Positions 39,901-50,946 of a stretch of DNA of 64,000 nt are shown here, piece by piece. The notes below the pieces were generated by a model. It was not told the origin of the DNA. It searched no databases and saw only the letters and a program-made list of their open reading frames with translations. Each line of letters starts with the position of its first letter. Position 1 is the stretch's first letter. The stretch is taken from contig NC_084671.1 in assembly GCF_028389875.1 (NCBI RefSeq), positions 67,001 to 131,000 of the forward strand, written 5' to 3'. The DNA comes from Rhea pennata. Taxonomy: Eukaryota > Chordata > Aves > Rheiformes > Rheidae. The position numbers and the translations under genes were made by a program.

Positions 39901-42900
39901 GCAACATTAAAGAGAAAAACAAGAAATTTTACTACTACTTGAATTTAGATAGTAAGTCTCAAAAGCATGAACAAATACAAAGCAAACTAATTTGTTGTTG
40001 CAAATAACAGACCATAACGATTTGAAAATTTTCTTTTTAAAGGGAGGCAGAAAAAAAAGGGAATCAAAAAACCAGTGTGGTGGGGTGAATGATGCTCATA
40101 CAAATTAGTACAGATCATCATTGAAATTCACATTTATTACAAGAAGAACAAGCTAGCACAATGGGAAAATTCAAACATACTAGAATGCTTCACAGCTTCA
40201 TCAGCTTGTGTCTTTCTGACAGAAGCATACCTGTGAAGTATTTTCTAATCATGAAAAAAAATGATGGATGTTAAAAGGAAAAGATTACTCCAGAACAATT
40301 TTTTCAGATAATACACACTGATGTTTAAGACTCCTTTGCTGCTGAAGGAGATATCCGAGTCATAAATGCTGCTTAGAGTAAGTTAATTTTTAAAAAGTAT
40401 GTCCAAAAGCACAACATACAGATAGAACAGTTAAATATAAGCATAAGTATAAAATATTGAATGAGGAAGAGAGAGAGCAGGAACACGTTTTTGGCTATGC
40501 TTAATCAAAAACAAGTACAACCAACCATTTTTAACAAATCATCAAAAAGACAAAGATCATTCCAGGTATCTACCTTTTCAGATGGCAACTTGAGAATTTC
40601 AATGGAACAGTTCTAAGGTTTTTTACATCAGAAACTCCAGATTCCACTGTACTGCTAGATTCTGTAAGAAATAGCAAAGATCCTTCATACAGAACCATAA
40701 TTATGAAAAAAACGTGCATATTCTTCAGCTTGGTTATCAAAACAGCTTAAGAGTAACTTGATCAACAAAAGACTTTCATTAAGACAAGCTGAATTGTTCT
40801 GCACATAATGAATGTTACTGAGATCACAAATGAAAAACGAAAGTACTTTTAAAAAAACGTTAATAATTTGCAAAGTCATAAAAAGTGTACCGAGTTTGCA
40901 GGTGGTCAGAAACCAAACTGTCAAGAAAAGAGCATGCAAAATGCAAGCATTGTACTGATAACAAGAAGGGTCCCAATAAAGTTCTACCAACAGTTCTAAA
41001 TAATGCTAAGTAGGAAAGGTTTTTTAATGTTGAAGTCTCAATAATTAGGGATTTCTGCATTGCCTAACACAAAAATCAATCACAAGACAAAAAGGCATGA
41101 TCAGAAGTGCACGCATATAGTTTACACGCATACAAAAAAGTTTTTTTTTTTTTTTTTTAATTAATGTCTTATTGGCTGAAGGACAAAATCTCACTTCTGC
41201 ACTCAGCCAAAATAGCACACAGGAAGCAAACGCAAAAAGAAAACATATTAAGGCAGAGCTGATACTGAAACTGAGAGAATAACACTTGCAGAAAGAATTT
41301 TGCTGTAACTCAGTTATAGCTCCTGGATCTGATAACATACTCCAATGTGTAGGTTTCTCACAAGCCACTTTATCTTCCTATATGTCAATTGAAACATCTT
41401 TAAAATACATGTTTTAAATACTTCTCTGAGATACTTAGCTTGTAAAAAGTTTTTACACACTTGTGAAATCAGACCGGTATTGCAATCCTAGAACTGACCA
41501 CAGGGTAAGAGTTCCTCAGGTAACTACATTAATTATCATGTAAACACTACTGGTCTCTTCACAGTTTACTGTCACCTTTACGTAGTTTGGGTCCAATGTT
41601 CTTCATGCTAGTAGCACCAGATTCCTAAGGAGGAATGGAAACTTTTATTCTTCAATGCAGCAACAGGACATAATGCCAGTAACACCATTACACTACCCAT
41701 CCCTTAATTAATTACTGCTCTGAAACATGAAAAACTAGTTCAGTGCTATGCAGCTAGATCATTTAAAAGTTGTGGAAGAAGTTACACTTTTTCTTAGTAG
41801 CCACATACACAGTTCAAATGAAACTACAGAAAGGCAGAAGGGAGGAAAAAAAACAGGCTACACAGCTGCCCTAGAAAGAAAATACACCAGTAACATTTCC
41901 CCCCTTAACACTCTGAGGTCAACTATAAAACATTATTGTGTTAAATTTAGGCAAGTATGTTAGAAAAGGAAGTGAAAATCTCAGCCATAATACTGTAAGG
42001 GAATACTGTGTAATAAATCAGATAATCCCAGTATTTAGCTTATTTCACTGTCCTGCAAATCATATAGAAAGGGGAACGTAGCAAAGCAGACACTTGAACT
42101 AGACTACGTAAGAGCCTGCACACTTGTGTTTTCAATTTTTTGTAGTTTCCCTTCCCTTTTGTAGTTTTCCCTATAATTCCCTTTACAACATTAACAACCT
42201 AATATTTTTCCTTCAAAGTTTCTGAGTTCATTCTTCCTTGGAGTATAAGCAAACTCGCGCTCTAAGATAACACAAATCTACAGCTCAGTCATGCACTGTA
42301 AAATAACATACCCTACCTACTGGCAACGAATCTATCCTATTCTTCCTAGTTGACCTACTTGGATAACATTATGTATAGCAAGTATAAAAAGTTCACAGTA
42401 TAGGAAGTTACATTAGGCACTTTTTAAATTAACTGCTTAACTGCTAAATTAACTGTGAAGCATTCTTTTCCTTTCATCTCACCTCATAAGATTTATCACT
42501 TGTGATCTTTTCAACAGGAAGAGGCTTGCCATCTTGAAAATTTGTGAGAATCAATGCAATAGTAGTAAGCGTTTTACCCTGCATAATATAAAATGTCATA
42601 TATTCCATGGATTTAAGGGAAAAAAAAAAAACACATACACAACTTGTATAAAAAAAATTCAAACTTGATAAATATTTTTACCAATCCCATATCGTCAGCT
42701 AGTATTCCTCCAAGGACATTTTTTGGTCGCTCCTTTACGGCAAAATTTGTAAGTATATTGTAATAGAAATTATTTCTCTCTTCCCAAAATGGTGGCAAAT
42801 CATTACTGTTCTCCCGTGAAATCATCCAAGCTAAAGCCTGCTTTTGATGGGGAAGCAACAAGGTTCCAACAGCCTGTAAATTAAAGAGACATGTTATACC

Positions 42901-45155
42901 GTACTACCATTTTCGGGGGGGGGGGGGGGGGAAATCATTTTAAAAATTCTTTTTTTTATCTACTAAAATCTTGACTGATCCAAGCAATTCATGCGACTAG
43001 ATGACAGAACTAAACATGTACCTGCTTGAGAATAAGTTTTTATATTTTTATAGAAAATGCTTAAGTAATACCTCTGCTCCTTCCATTTCACAAGTTTTAT
43101 CATCTTCCTTCAGATCCTCAAACAATTTGTCAAATTCATTTTTAAGCTGTACAAATGAATAAAAAAAATGCAATTAAAACATGGTATCACTAAACATTCA
43201 ATGACTCTATACCTGGTAATAAGTATGGATAGTTCCACCACTGAAGACCTAAGCTGCTGGACTATGTTTTATTGAAATGGCAGACAAATGAGTTGTGAGT
43301 GACTGCAATATAAAATTAAGTTCAGTTTTTCTGAGATACACATAGGCAAATAAAAGCAAGCGCCGCATCCCTATATAATACTCAGTACAGAAATTAATTC
43401 ACTCTAATTTGAAAAAAAAATCTTCACAGATCACTTTTGCCCTAATTTTAAGATGAATTTTGTGAGTCTCTTTTTATTTTACATTTGAGAAAGTGAGAAT
43501 ACTTGCTATCTGGTAAAACACTGAGACAGAAAAATAAAAATACACAACCACACTCACATACAAGGAACTGATAAACAATCAAAACCTCCCAAAACCTGTC
43601 AAGGGACTCAAGACTGTCACAGCTGAAATTTCTGCTTACAGTATAAGAAAGAAAAAGTTCAGAAGTTCAATATGACTGTGACCTTTAAAGCAACTTCGTG
43701 GCTCAAAGACAAGAAAAAAAGTATTTAACTGCTTAAAGAGAGAGCCTTCCACTTCACAAGTAGCATTTTATTAATAAAGAGTTAAAAGGACAACACTGTT
43801 AAAATACTACCTTCCTAGCATTTGCAATGTAAGTATAAAAAGCAAACCTGTTCAGTTGTCAGGTGCACAGCAGCATGAATTGGAGCACTGTAACTTGGTC
43901 CAGTTTTTCCAGAAATCCACTTTGATCCAAAACCACATTCTGAACCTACTTGTCGTTAAAAACACAGTATTTTGAAAAAGGTATGAAGGCAATCTTCACT
44001 GGATCATGGGCAACAGGGCTGATCACAGGCACTATAAAACACCTGTCCAGTATCTTTTCCCATTTGTCTTTTAGTCTCAGTTTACCCTTTACTTACTATG
44101 GGCTACAAAGGCATTCAACAAAGCCTCCTAAGTCTCAGAGGCAATGAGCTATGGGTTGGGGTCCTTTGAGATGGCATCTCTTTTTCTTAAATATTATTCT
44201 GCTGTATAAAAGTTGACTTGCTCAGATGACTGATAACACAAAATGCTTTTTATTCCAAACTCTATTTATCTTTAGCAATGCACAATAGAACCTAAAAGAT
44301 AGCAACTGAAAGCTTGTTTTACATTAACATATACATTAATCATGAAAACTGATTTTTTCACCAAATGTTTACTCCTATTAATAATGAAAATTGCTGTAAC
44401 TCAACATTTTTAATATACAAGAACTGTGTTCTTTAGAACTCATGTGATGACATAGTTCTGAAAACTGGCATAAGGAGCTGACAATTTTAAGGTAAGTCCA
44501 AAGCTATGCCCTTGACAAATTAACCATACACACATACCTCAAGAATGTAAACAAAACTGCAGAGCCCCAGACAACGCATGGCAATACAATCCAGCAACCA
44601 CAAGAAATCAAAATATGAAACAAAGCTTTCTTAATACCTGACAAATACCAAGGCATATCTATCACCCTAAGTTGCACCACTTATGCCTTTCAATCCTTAC
44701 TCCACTGTTTGGCCCCTTAGGGGAGTAAGAGTTTAAGGACACATGGGCATAGACAGTTTTGAGATAACTAAGGAGATGACGACCCCTAACAAATTGACAA
44801 AGGGTAATCAGTTGCCCCTAAAATGATTACCAGTATCAGTGAGTCTGAGCTCTACTAGAGAAAACTAGTGGTATTTCCTGCCTCACTGAGATAACCGTAT
44901 TTCCCTCTGCACCCACTTTTACTCCTGATTACTGCTATAACCTCCACAAAGCCTGCTTCCAGGAGCACAGGTGCTTTTGTATAAAGCTGGCACTGCAAAG
45001 CACCAGCTCTGCTAAGCTTATTCATTTACGCACCACACCTCATCTGTAATTTGCTCACACCTCCAGCAGGATACATGTTCTAGCACTAACTGCTAACAGT
45101 AGCACTGTCCCAGAAACCTCACTGCATGAAAGGATCTTTTCTATTTCAAAAAAAA

Positions 45156-45187
<32 letters not shown>

Positions 45188-48100
45188 AGAAAAGAAAGAA
45201 AAGAAAAATCCAAACCTAGAGAAATGCAGAGAAATCTTACTGTTTTAACTTAAACAATGTATTTTTGAGGTAGCTCAAATGCCTCTCCAGTTGCTGGTAG
45301 CTATTTTAAAAGATAGGATACAAAAGCACAGTTTCTCTGAATCTCAAAATTAATAGCTGTGAGCTCGGCATTTTTCCCCAATTAAATTTTAAAAGTTTTA
45401 CGAATGACAACACTATTACAAACATCAAGCCCTTAAGCACTTGTTCCAACCAGCAGGAAATTCAACTTCAATATCTTAAAAAGTAAAAGTTCAAGACTTA
45501 CCTTTCAAAGGAGGAGCCAATTTAAATCCATGCATTTTTAGTCGATCTAGCACAGCTTCCTTGTTTTCTTCTCTTCCCCAAAAACTCATTTGTACAGGCA
45601 TGGTAAAGACATTTTTTGCTCCATAAGGGACAACCCTGTTAAAAATCAGAGAAACAATACAAAACACTACATTAATCTTTAATTTTTTAAATCTTTTATA
45701 ATGAACTTTTTTTTTTCAGTAAAAGGTATTCCAAAGTGTTTATTTTCAGCAAAAGATAGTTTTCCAGACAAGCTTATGCAGCATGTGTCCTAAAGTCTTT
45801 TACAGAAGCTACCACATCTAGTTTAAGAGTTCCACAATGACCTTTCTTTCAGGAATTTGCTCCCACTACGATCTCTGAATTTTATCATATATGCAAAAGA
45901 ATGAACTGTAATGTAAGTAGTTCAAGAGAGTAGTAAAGAGTAGTAAAGAGCCTGAAAACATGAAGTTTTAATCATATTGCTGTGAGCTGTCATTTCTGCC
46001 AAAAGAGGATAATTATAATAGTTTTCTGAAAATGCCAGTAGAGTAGAGCAATAGAATGCTTCCATTACTTTATAATTCATGGAACTGAAAGTGTGATTTG
46101 TCCACTTACCCTTCAACTACTGCTAGTTTGTTGTCCATAATGCCTGCCAATGCTGCTGCTAGTTCTTTTTTAATATGTCCTACTTGGTCTCCATTCACAT
46201 TATTTACTTTCACTGCATTTTTATCATAAGGATTATTAGGCTCCCTCTGCAGTGCAACCATTTCATTGTTATTAACCTAACAAAAACAAAACCCCAAAAC
46301 AACTCATTAAGGTGCAAATTATTTGCAGAAGTACTTAAAACACATTTATTTAAATGTCCTGAAGCTTAAAGTTAATTTGGCATAGCATTCTGTTCAGTCA
46401 CTGTAATAATCTAACACTTATTCAAAATACCAAAAGCATTACAAAAGAATGATCTGATGTCAGCAATTTAGAAAATACTCCTGAGAGCAAGAACTATATC
46501 CGACACCAACATAACAGATGAGTGTAAGTCTCGTAAAACCTTTTCTGTAAAGAAGCATCCCTTTATGTCAGTCCGAACAGTTCAAAGACTTATGTAATTA
46601 CTTGTTTTCAATCATCTTCATTTGAGTCAGAGGATCAGCCGATTTACGAAATAACTAAATCATATTTGAAAGAGAGTTACTGCAATTGTATTTTGAAAAA
46701 TAAACTAGTTTTAGATTATACATTTCCCGTGAAGAATTTTGAATACAGTAAGTTGGGAAAAAAAATCTAACACTACACAGTCAAAAATTCTGTGAAATTT
46801 TGAAATTTAATTAAAGGTCTTTTCTGAAGTTGGCAACGCTTTGTTCTGCTTTATTATTTATCATGCACTTACAACCCCTGTGTAGTATCGTAATCCAACG
46901 ATACTTCCTCGCAAAGTTCCATATAAGATAGCTGAATCTGTATCCTCTTCATCTGTTCCAGAAGTGTCACCTCTAGAGAAGCCTTCTAACTTAAGACTGG
47001 AGCAAAACTCAGAAGAGGAATTATGAGAATAGTTTCTCTCTTCCATGTAGAAGTTATGTGGCGAGCATTCCCACGTAAAACCTCTGCAGAAAGACACAAT
47101 GTGAATTATTCGACAATAACTTAATTATAACAAATAATAACAATTGAAAGATTATTTCCTTGTAACCACTTACGTTCACCCCTTTACATGATGGCTACCT
47201 ATAAACCTAAGCCGAACAATTTTATTCGGATAGTATTTCCCTTGAAACATTCAAAAAAGTCTTATGTTAGAGTAACATTTTTATGCCATTTTTTAATCTC
47301 CAATAAATTCATTTAGTCAAATTACAATAAATAAGAGTTGACAACATAACTGACAACACTGAAGTATTTGTGCATTTTACCACACATTCCCTTGCAGGAA
47401 TATCTTAGGCAACAACATTAAGAAATCATTTTCCCTTAGTTATGTCTCTAATTGTAGTTGGCACAGTAGCATTTCTGTGTATTTTCCAAACGCCAGTTTA
47501 TCTCATTTAAGAGAGAAGTTAGAAGAGTGTTGTTAACTGATTGCCTCTGTATGACTTCATGCCTACAGATCCACAAGTGACAGCACAAAAGAATTATCAG
47601 AAATACTTGCAAGTTGCAACACTAAACAACATTTCCCTACATTTTTATTACACCTAACAAGTAATGACTTGTCGATCTGTAATATAAATTTCTATCAGCC
47701 AGGTTCCCTGACGAAAAGAAACATCTAATAACTCCTGCTCTTGCACAGTAACTAACAGATGGAAATGTCTGTTTATGAAGTTTAAATGAACATGTAATTA
47801 TTCATGTTTTGCACATCCAATTATGTTAAGAATCTTATTAATTAAAGCCATTAGTTTCAACATGGGAGTTCTCTGGACCTTGGCACAGCTTCACTTTGGT
47901 TTATTTTGCACGTAACATCTAAAGCAACTGTAAAGTCAACACTGTACTTCCTCTGATAGCAAAAACAGCTTAAGGAGTCTGCCTGGAGCACACTGCAGAG
48001 GAACTCGCGAGGGGTCAGCCGGAAGGCAGACAGCCGCTGCCCGTCTGGGGAGCGCTCGGGGGCCCTGCTAGGACTCAGAAGCCGCCCGCCGGGCCGGCGC

Positions 48101-48298
48101 TGCCGGGGCAAGGAGAGCGCGCCGCAGGCCCGCCCCGCCCTGCACCGCGCTGCGCCGGCCGCCACCGCGGCTCCGCGCCGCCAAGGGCGTGGCTGCGGAG
48201 CAGCCCAGTGCGCACCCGACCCGCCGCTGACGGTCTAGCGCAGCGCGCCCAGCCCAGCCCCTCCCGCCCCCGCCTCACTTGGGCACTCTCCACGACAT
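24931..48298 (-). CDS. HLTF: Helicase-like transcription factor, 24 coding exons, 984 aa
   Basis: Nuclear SNF2/RAD5-type ATPase that reverses stalled replication forks and is a RING E3 ligase extending ubiquitin chains on PCNA. Exons, 5' to 3': 48279-48298, 46873-47083, 46110-46276, 45502-45635, 43848-43945, 43072-43146, 42682-42873, 42483-42578, 41576-41624, 40574-40661, 39813-39892, 38979-39068, 38659-38756, 36972-37115, 36032-36170, 35167-35302, 34729-34908, 34125-34246, 32668-32846, 29044-29172, 27614-27726, 27149-27329, 25765-25845, 24931-25083. Every junction is GT-AG with matching phase. Seen: HIRAN domain about 57-130 with Y73-Y74 and N91-N92-P-Y-D95; Walker A DDMGLGKT ending at 302; DEGH at 532-535; C3HC4 RING C734, C737, C749, H751, C754, C757, C771, C774 inserted between helicase lobes; motif VI DRCHRLGQ near 919-926; ending TLIDL. 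About 25 residues shorter than human, mainly in the linker after Walker A. The N-terminus is divergent. Confidence 0.96.
30817..30947 (-). mobile_element. tRNA-Ile-headed SINE with CR1-type tail
   Basis: On the minus strand 30947-30874 is a tRNA-like unit with an intact A box (TTAGCTCAGTTGGTTAGAGC) and B box (GGTTCAATTCC), ending TGGGCCA as tRNA-Ile does. The anticodon loop reads CTAACAA, that is AAC where Ile-AAT would be expected, and the 5' acceptor strand no longer pairs with the 3' strand, so it is not a working tRNA gene. A short linker CTTGTTTGAG leads into GGTTGGACTAGGTGATC and the CR1 terminus ending CTTACTGATTC at 30817. This is the structure of the passerine tRNA-Ile/CR1 SINE (TguSINE1, recalled). 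It inserted in HLTF intron 19 in the gene's sense orientation. Confidence 0.85.
30969..31108 (-). mobile_element. tRNA-Val-headed SINE with CR1-type tail
   Basis: On the minus strand 31108-31036 resembles tRNA-Val(TAC): TAGCGTAGTGGTTATCACC for the D arm, an anticodon loop TTTACAC with anticodon TAC, then GAAGGTCCTGGGTTCAATCC and the 3' end AGTGGAACCA. The 5' acceptor strand (AGAGGGA) does not pair with the 3' strand, so it is a derived, not functional, tRNA. A roughly 20-base linker precedes GATTGGACTAGATGATC and the same CR1 terminus, ending CTTACTGATTC at 30969. It sits 22 bases from the tRNA-Ile SINE, in the same orientation. Head and linker differ from that element, so it is a separate family or an independent tRNA-CR1 fusion. 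Confidence 0.8.
33237..33256. repeat. (AAAT)n microsatellite in HLTF intron 18
   Basis: A short run of about four to five AAAT units. Nothing else is attached to it. Confidence 0.6.
37213..37392 (-). mobile_element. CR1 LINE 3' fragment in HLTF intron 13
   Basis: The + strand carries the reverse complement of a CR1 3' end: CACAGAATGGATAGGGCTGG, then CACCTAGTCCAACCCCCTG, the CTCAGCAGGGTCACC block, and GGAGACTCCACAGCCTCTC to CCAGTGC at about 37390. About 180 bases remain. Several substitutions and a small deletion near GGTCTGGAGCTC set it apart from the copies at 21191 and 48655. It is non-coding, in the host gene's sense orientation, and some 100 bases upstream of exon 14 in HLTF transcription. 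Confidence 0.88.
42915..42931. repeat. G17 homopolymer in HLTF intron 6
   Basis: Seventeen consecutive G on the + strand (C17 in the HLTF transcript sense), about 40 bases before exon 7 in transcript direction. It is the only G run of this length in the window and could form a quadruplex or be an assembly-sensitive length. Confidence 0.85.
45148..45208. repeat. Poly-A/AAAG-rich tract in HLTF intron 4
   Basis: About 27 consecutive A followed by A runs broken by single G (AAAAGAAAGAAAAG). It is poly-pyrimidine on the HLTF sense strand. No retroposon body is visible next to it. Confidence 0.8.
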
Positions 48299-48560
48299 GG
48301 CGGCAGCCGGCCTGTCGCGGCCGCGGCGCTGCTCCGACGGCCGGGCACCGCCCCGCGTCCCGGGCCTGACTGACAGCAGCAACCACCAATCCCTACCGAG
48401 CACGCACATACGCAGACCAATGGAGACAGCGCGGGCAGGACGGAAGCGCCACCCTCTGTGCCCGCCCCGCGCACTGGCCGCGCGCAGCAGGTGCGCGTGC
48501 TCGCGCTCGCGGCTGCGGCGCGCCCACCCCGCCAGTGCTTGCACCGCCCTGCACATTGCC
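47990..48560 (-). promoter_or_regulatory. HLTF: HLTF CpG-island promoter
   Basis: A GC- and CpG-rich block spans the first HLTF exon and the 260 bases upstream of it (higher coordinates). The start codon lies in GCTGCCGCCATGTCGTGG on the minus strand. Two CCAAT boxes on the + strand, at 48386-48390 and 48417-48421, are about 90 and 120 bases upstream of the ATG and 31 bases apart, a spacing typical of NF-Y-driven TATA-less promoters. No TATA box is seen. The island ends abruptly at about 48560. Confidence 0.7.
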
Positions 48561-48654
48561 GACTGTACGGGACAGCTGGGGGCGTTAAAAAATCCACTTG
48601 CAATGGTATAGGACGCGTGCAATTAGCCATAACAGTTCATGGGGTTCCAGAGAT

Positions 48655-49045
48655 CATAGAATCAGTAATGTTGGAAGGGACCTCTGGAGATCATCTAGTC
48701 CAACCTCCCTGCTCAGCAGGGTCACCTAGAGCATGTTAGACAGGGTTGCATCCAGGCGGCCTTGAAGATCTCCAGAGAAGGAGACTCCACAACCTCTCTG
48801 GGCAACCTGTGCCAGTGCTCCGTCACTCGCACAGGGAAGAATTTCCCCCTCACATTCAGGCAGAACTTCCTGTGGCTCACTTTTTGCCCATTGCCTCTTG
48901 TCCTGTCATATGGGACAACTGAAGAGTTTGTCCCTGTGCCCTTGACACTCTCCCTTCAGGTACTGGTACACATTGATAACATCCACCCAGTCTTCTCTTC
49001 CCCAGGCTGAAGAGGCCCAGCTCTCACAGCCGTTCCTCTCTGCTG
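48655..49045 (-). mobile_element. 5'-truncated CR1 LINE downstream of the HLTF island
   Basis: About 390 bases, beginning on the + strand with ATCATAGAATCAGTAATG and GGAAGGGACCTCTGGAGATC, followed by all the blocks seen in the 21191 copy (CCTCCCTGCTCAGCAGGG, GGAGACTCCACAACCTCTC, CCATTGCCTCTTGTCCTG) and ending near CCCCAGGCTGAAGAGGCCC. It contains the 3' UTR and the last few ORF2 codons only. It starts within 100 bases of the end of the HLTF CpG island. Confidence 0.92.
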
Positions 49046-50911
49046 CCAAGATGCCAAGAAAGTAAGAGCATCCAAAGACTGTCAAAGTCTTATTTTGTGA
49101 AAACTCATAATAAATCTGATTTAAATAGTAGCCTCTACTTATTACACTTTTTTTTGGGGGGGGGAGGGGGCGGGACACAAAATTGATAGAATACTCCCTC
49201 ATTTTGCAGATTCACCAAACCCAAAAGTGACAGTTCATTCACAGTTTTCCAACAGAATTTCTTTTACAATACAACCTAGTTCCTTTTGCTTCCTAATTCT
49301 TTGGCAATCCATGCTGCAGACTGAAGGGAATCCTGCTCTTGGGCAAACCAGGACACCATCAAGGGTAGCAGAGTCTAATGTGCTTTCAATACACTGATGC
49401 TTCCAACATCCACAATGCCACATAAAATCCCAATAAAGAATGTCTTGCAGTCAGAATACTATGACTTACACAGTTCACTGCCCTCTCCTGACATTTAAGA
49501 TTGCCTCAACATTCAAACTAAAAGTTTTAAATATCAAAAGTCCTTCAGAAACGAGTACTTTCTTCATTCATTCATTTTATTAACCCTATACTATTTCCTT
49601 ATACTCTCCCTCTCTTACCTCTCACTGTAGATTCTCTTGTCTTTCATACTAAGCTTGCAAGATTGTTGTCTGATCTTGAATAGACCAGAAACACAGACCA
49701 GGACATCTACGAAAGTCACGGCATACTTTGGTCTTGTTGTTTTCTAGTCTGGTATGATCAATACGGCTGAGAACACCATGATCATCGCCACATTCTGAAA
49801 ATGGTTAGGTACAGCAGTTTATAATGTTTTTAAAAGATATTTCCATCATCAGGAGTTTAGTAACTACATACAAAACATCTGCAGCAATCAGACATCAAGT
49901 CCTTTCAGATTTCAAGAAAAATTACAATAAAAATTCTCTTAAAGAATATATGAACAAAGATGACTCCAAAGTCCCTCTTAGTGGCTCTGAACTACAGCCC
50001 ATATTTTGAGAACTTACTTCCAGACTCATTTCAAAACATGAAAGCGGTAGTGGATAGAGGAAAGAAAAAAACATTATACTATGCAGACCAACATGTTACT
50101 TGCAGACTGTTTTTTTGCCATGGAGGGAAAGCAATACAATCCAGACATCATGCAAATCAAAAATACAATCTTCTGAACTGTTCACTTGCACATTTTAATA
50201 AACAAAAATATTGTAATAAATTAGGCCTCTCATGTCTCCTTTGGTGACGCTGAACATTTTTGCATCATTACCACAAGATGGCACTACTGCACACTTTTTT
50301 TCCTCCTCTGTGCCTGTTATTGCTAGATATTTAGGATAACAACCATTGAAAAGAGATCTGTGTCCAGGAAGAGTTATGATCAGAAGTCCTCCTCAACTTA
50401 CAAATTAGGATGGTTAAAATGTACCAGAATTCTGGCAGCTAGGAGTAAATGAGTAAGTCTGACATGTATACAGAGGACTGCAGAAAGAGCTGAACATATT
50501 CAGGTCATTTGGCGGTAAATGGATAATTCTGTAATTTAGATTTAAATGCTGTTCTTGCATGTATCTGCACAACTCTTTCCAGCAGAGAGGAATTAACAGT
50601 ACTGCAAAGAGTTTTGCCAGTAAAATTTGTAATAGAGTTTGTGTGCAACTCCAAACACTAAAGTTCATGGCAATCAGGTTTGATCACTTTCAGGGAGGCA
50701 GTGATAAGGAATGAAGACTGTGCATTAAAAGAGGCTTAAAAGAGCCCAGATTGTTTAGACTACTAGACTAAAAGGAAAAGGATTGTATGACCTCATAAAA
50801 ATTGTACACACAAGCACAAATGGCCATAGCTAGGCATAAAGATAAGAAAGGATACTTAAAAGAACAGCTGGATTCTAGGACATTCTTCCAATAGAAATTA
50901 CACACCCCCCC

Positions 50912-50946
<35 letters not shown>

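Noticed and set aside
44690-45080. Possible old repeat in HLTF intron 4
   Set aside because: Composition differs slightly from the surroundings, but no terminal motif, coding remnant or second copy in the window supports a call.
48235-48630. Several overlapping open frames on both strands at the HLTF island
   Set aside because: They arise from low stop density in GC-rich DNA. Only the 20-base HLTF exon 1 fits splice phase and protein similarity.
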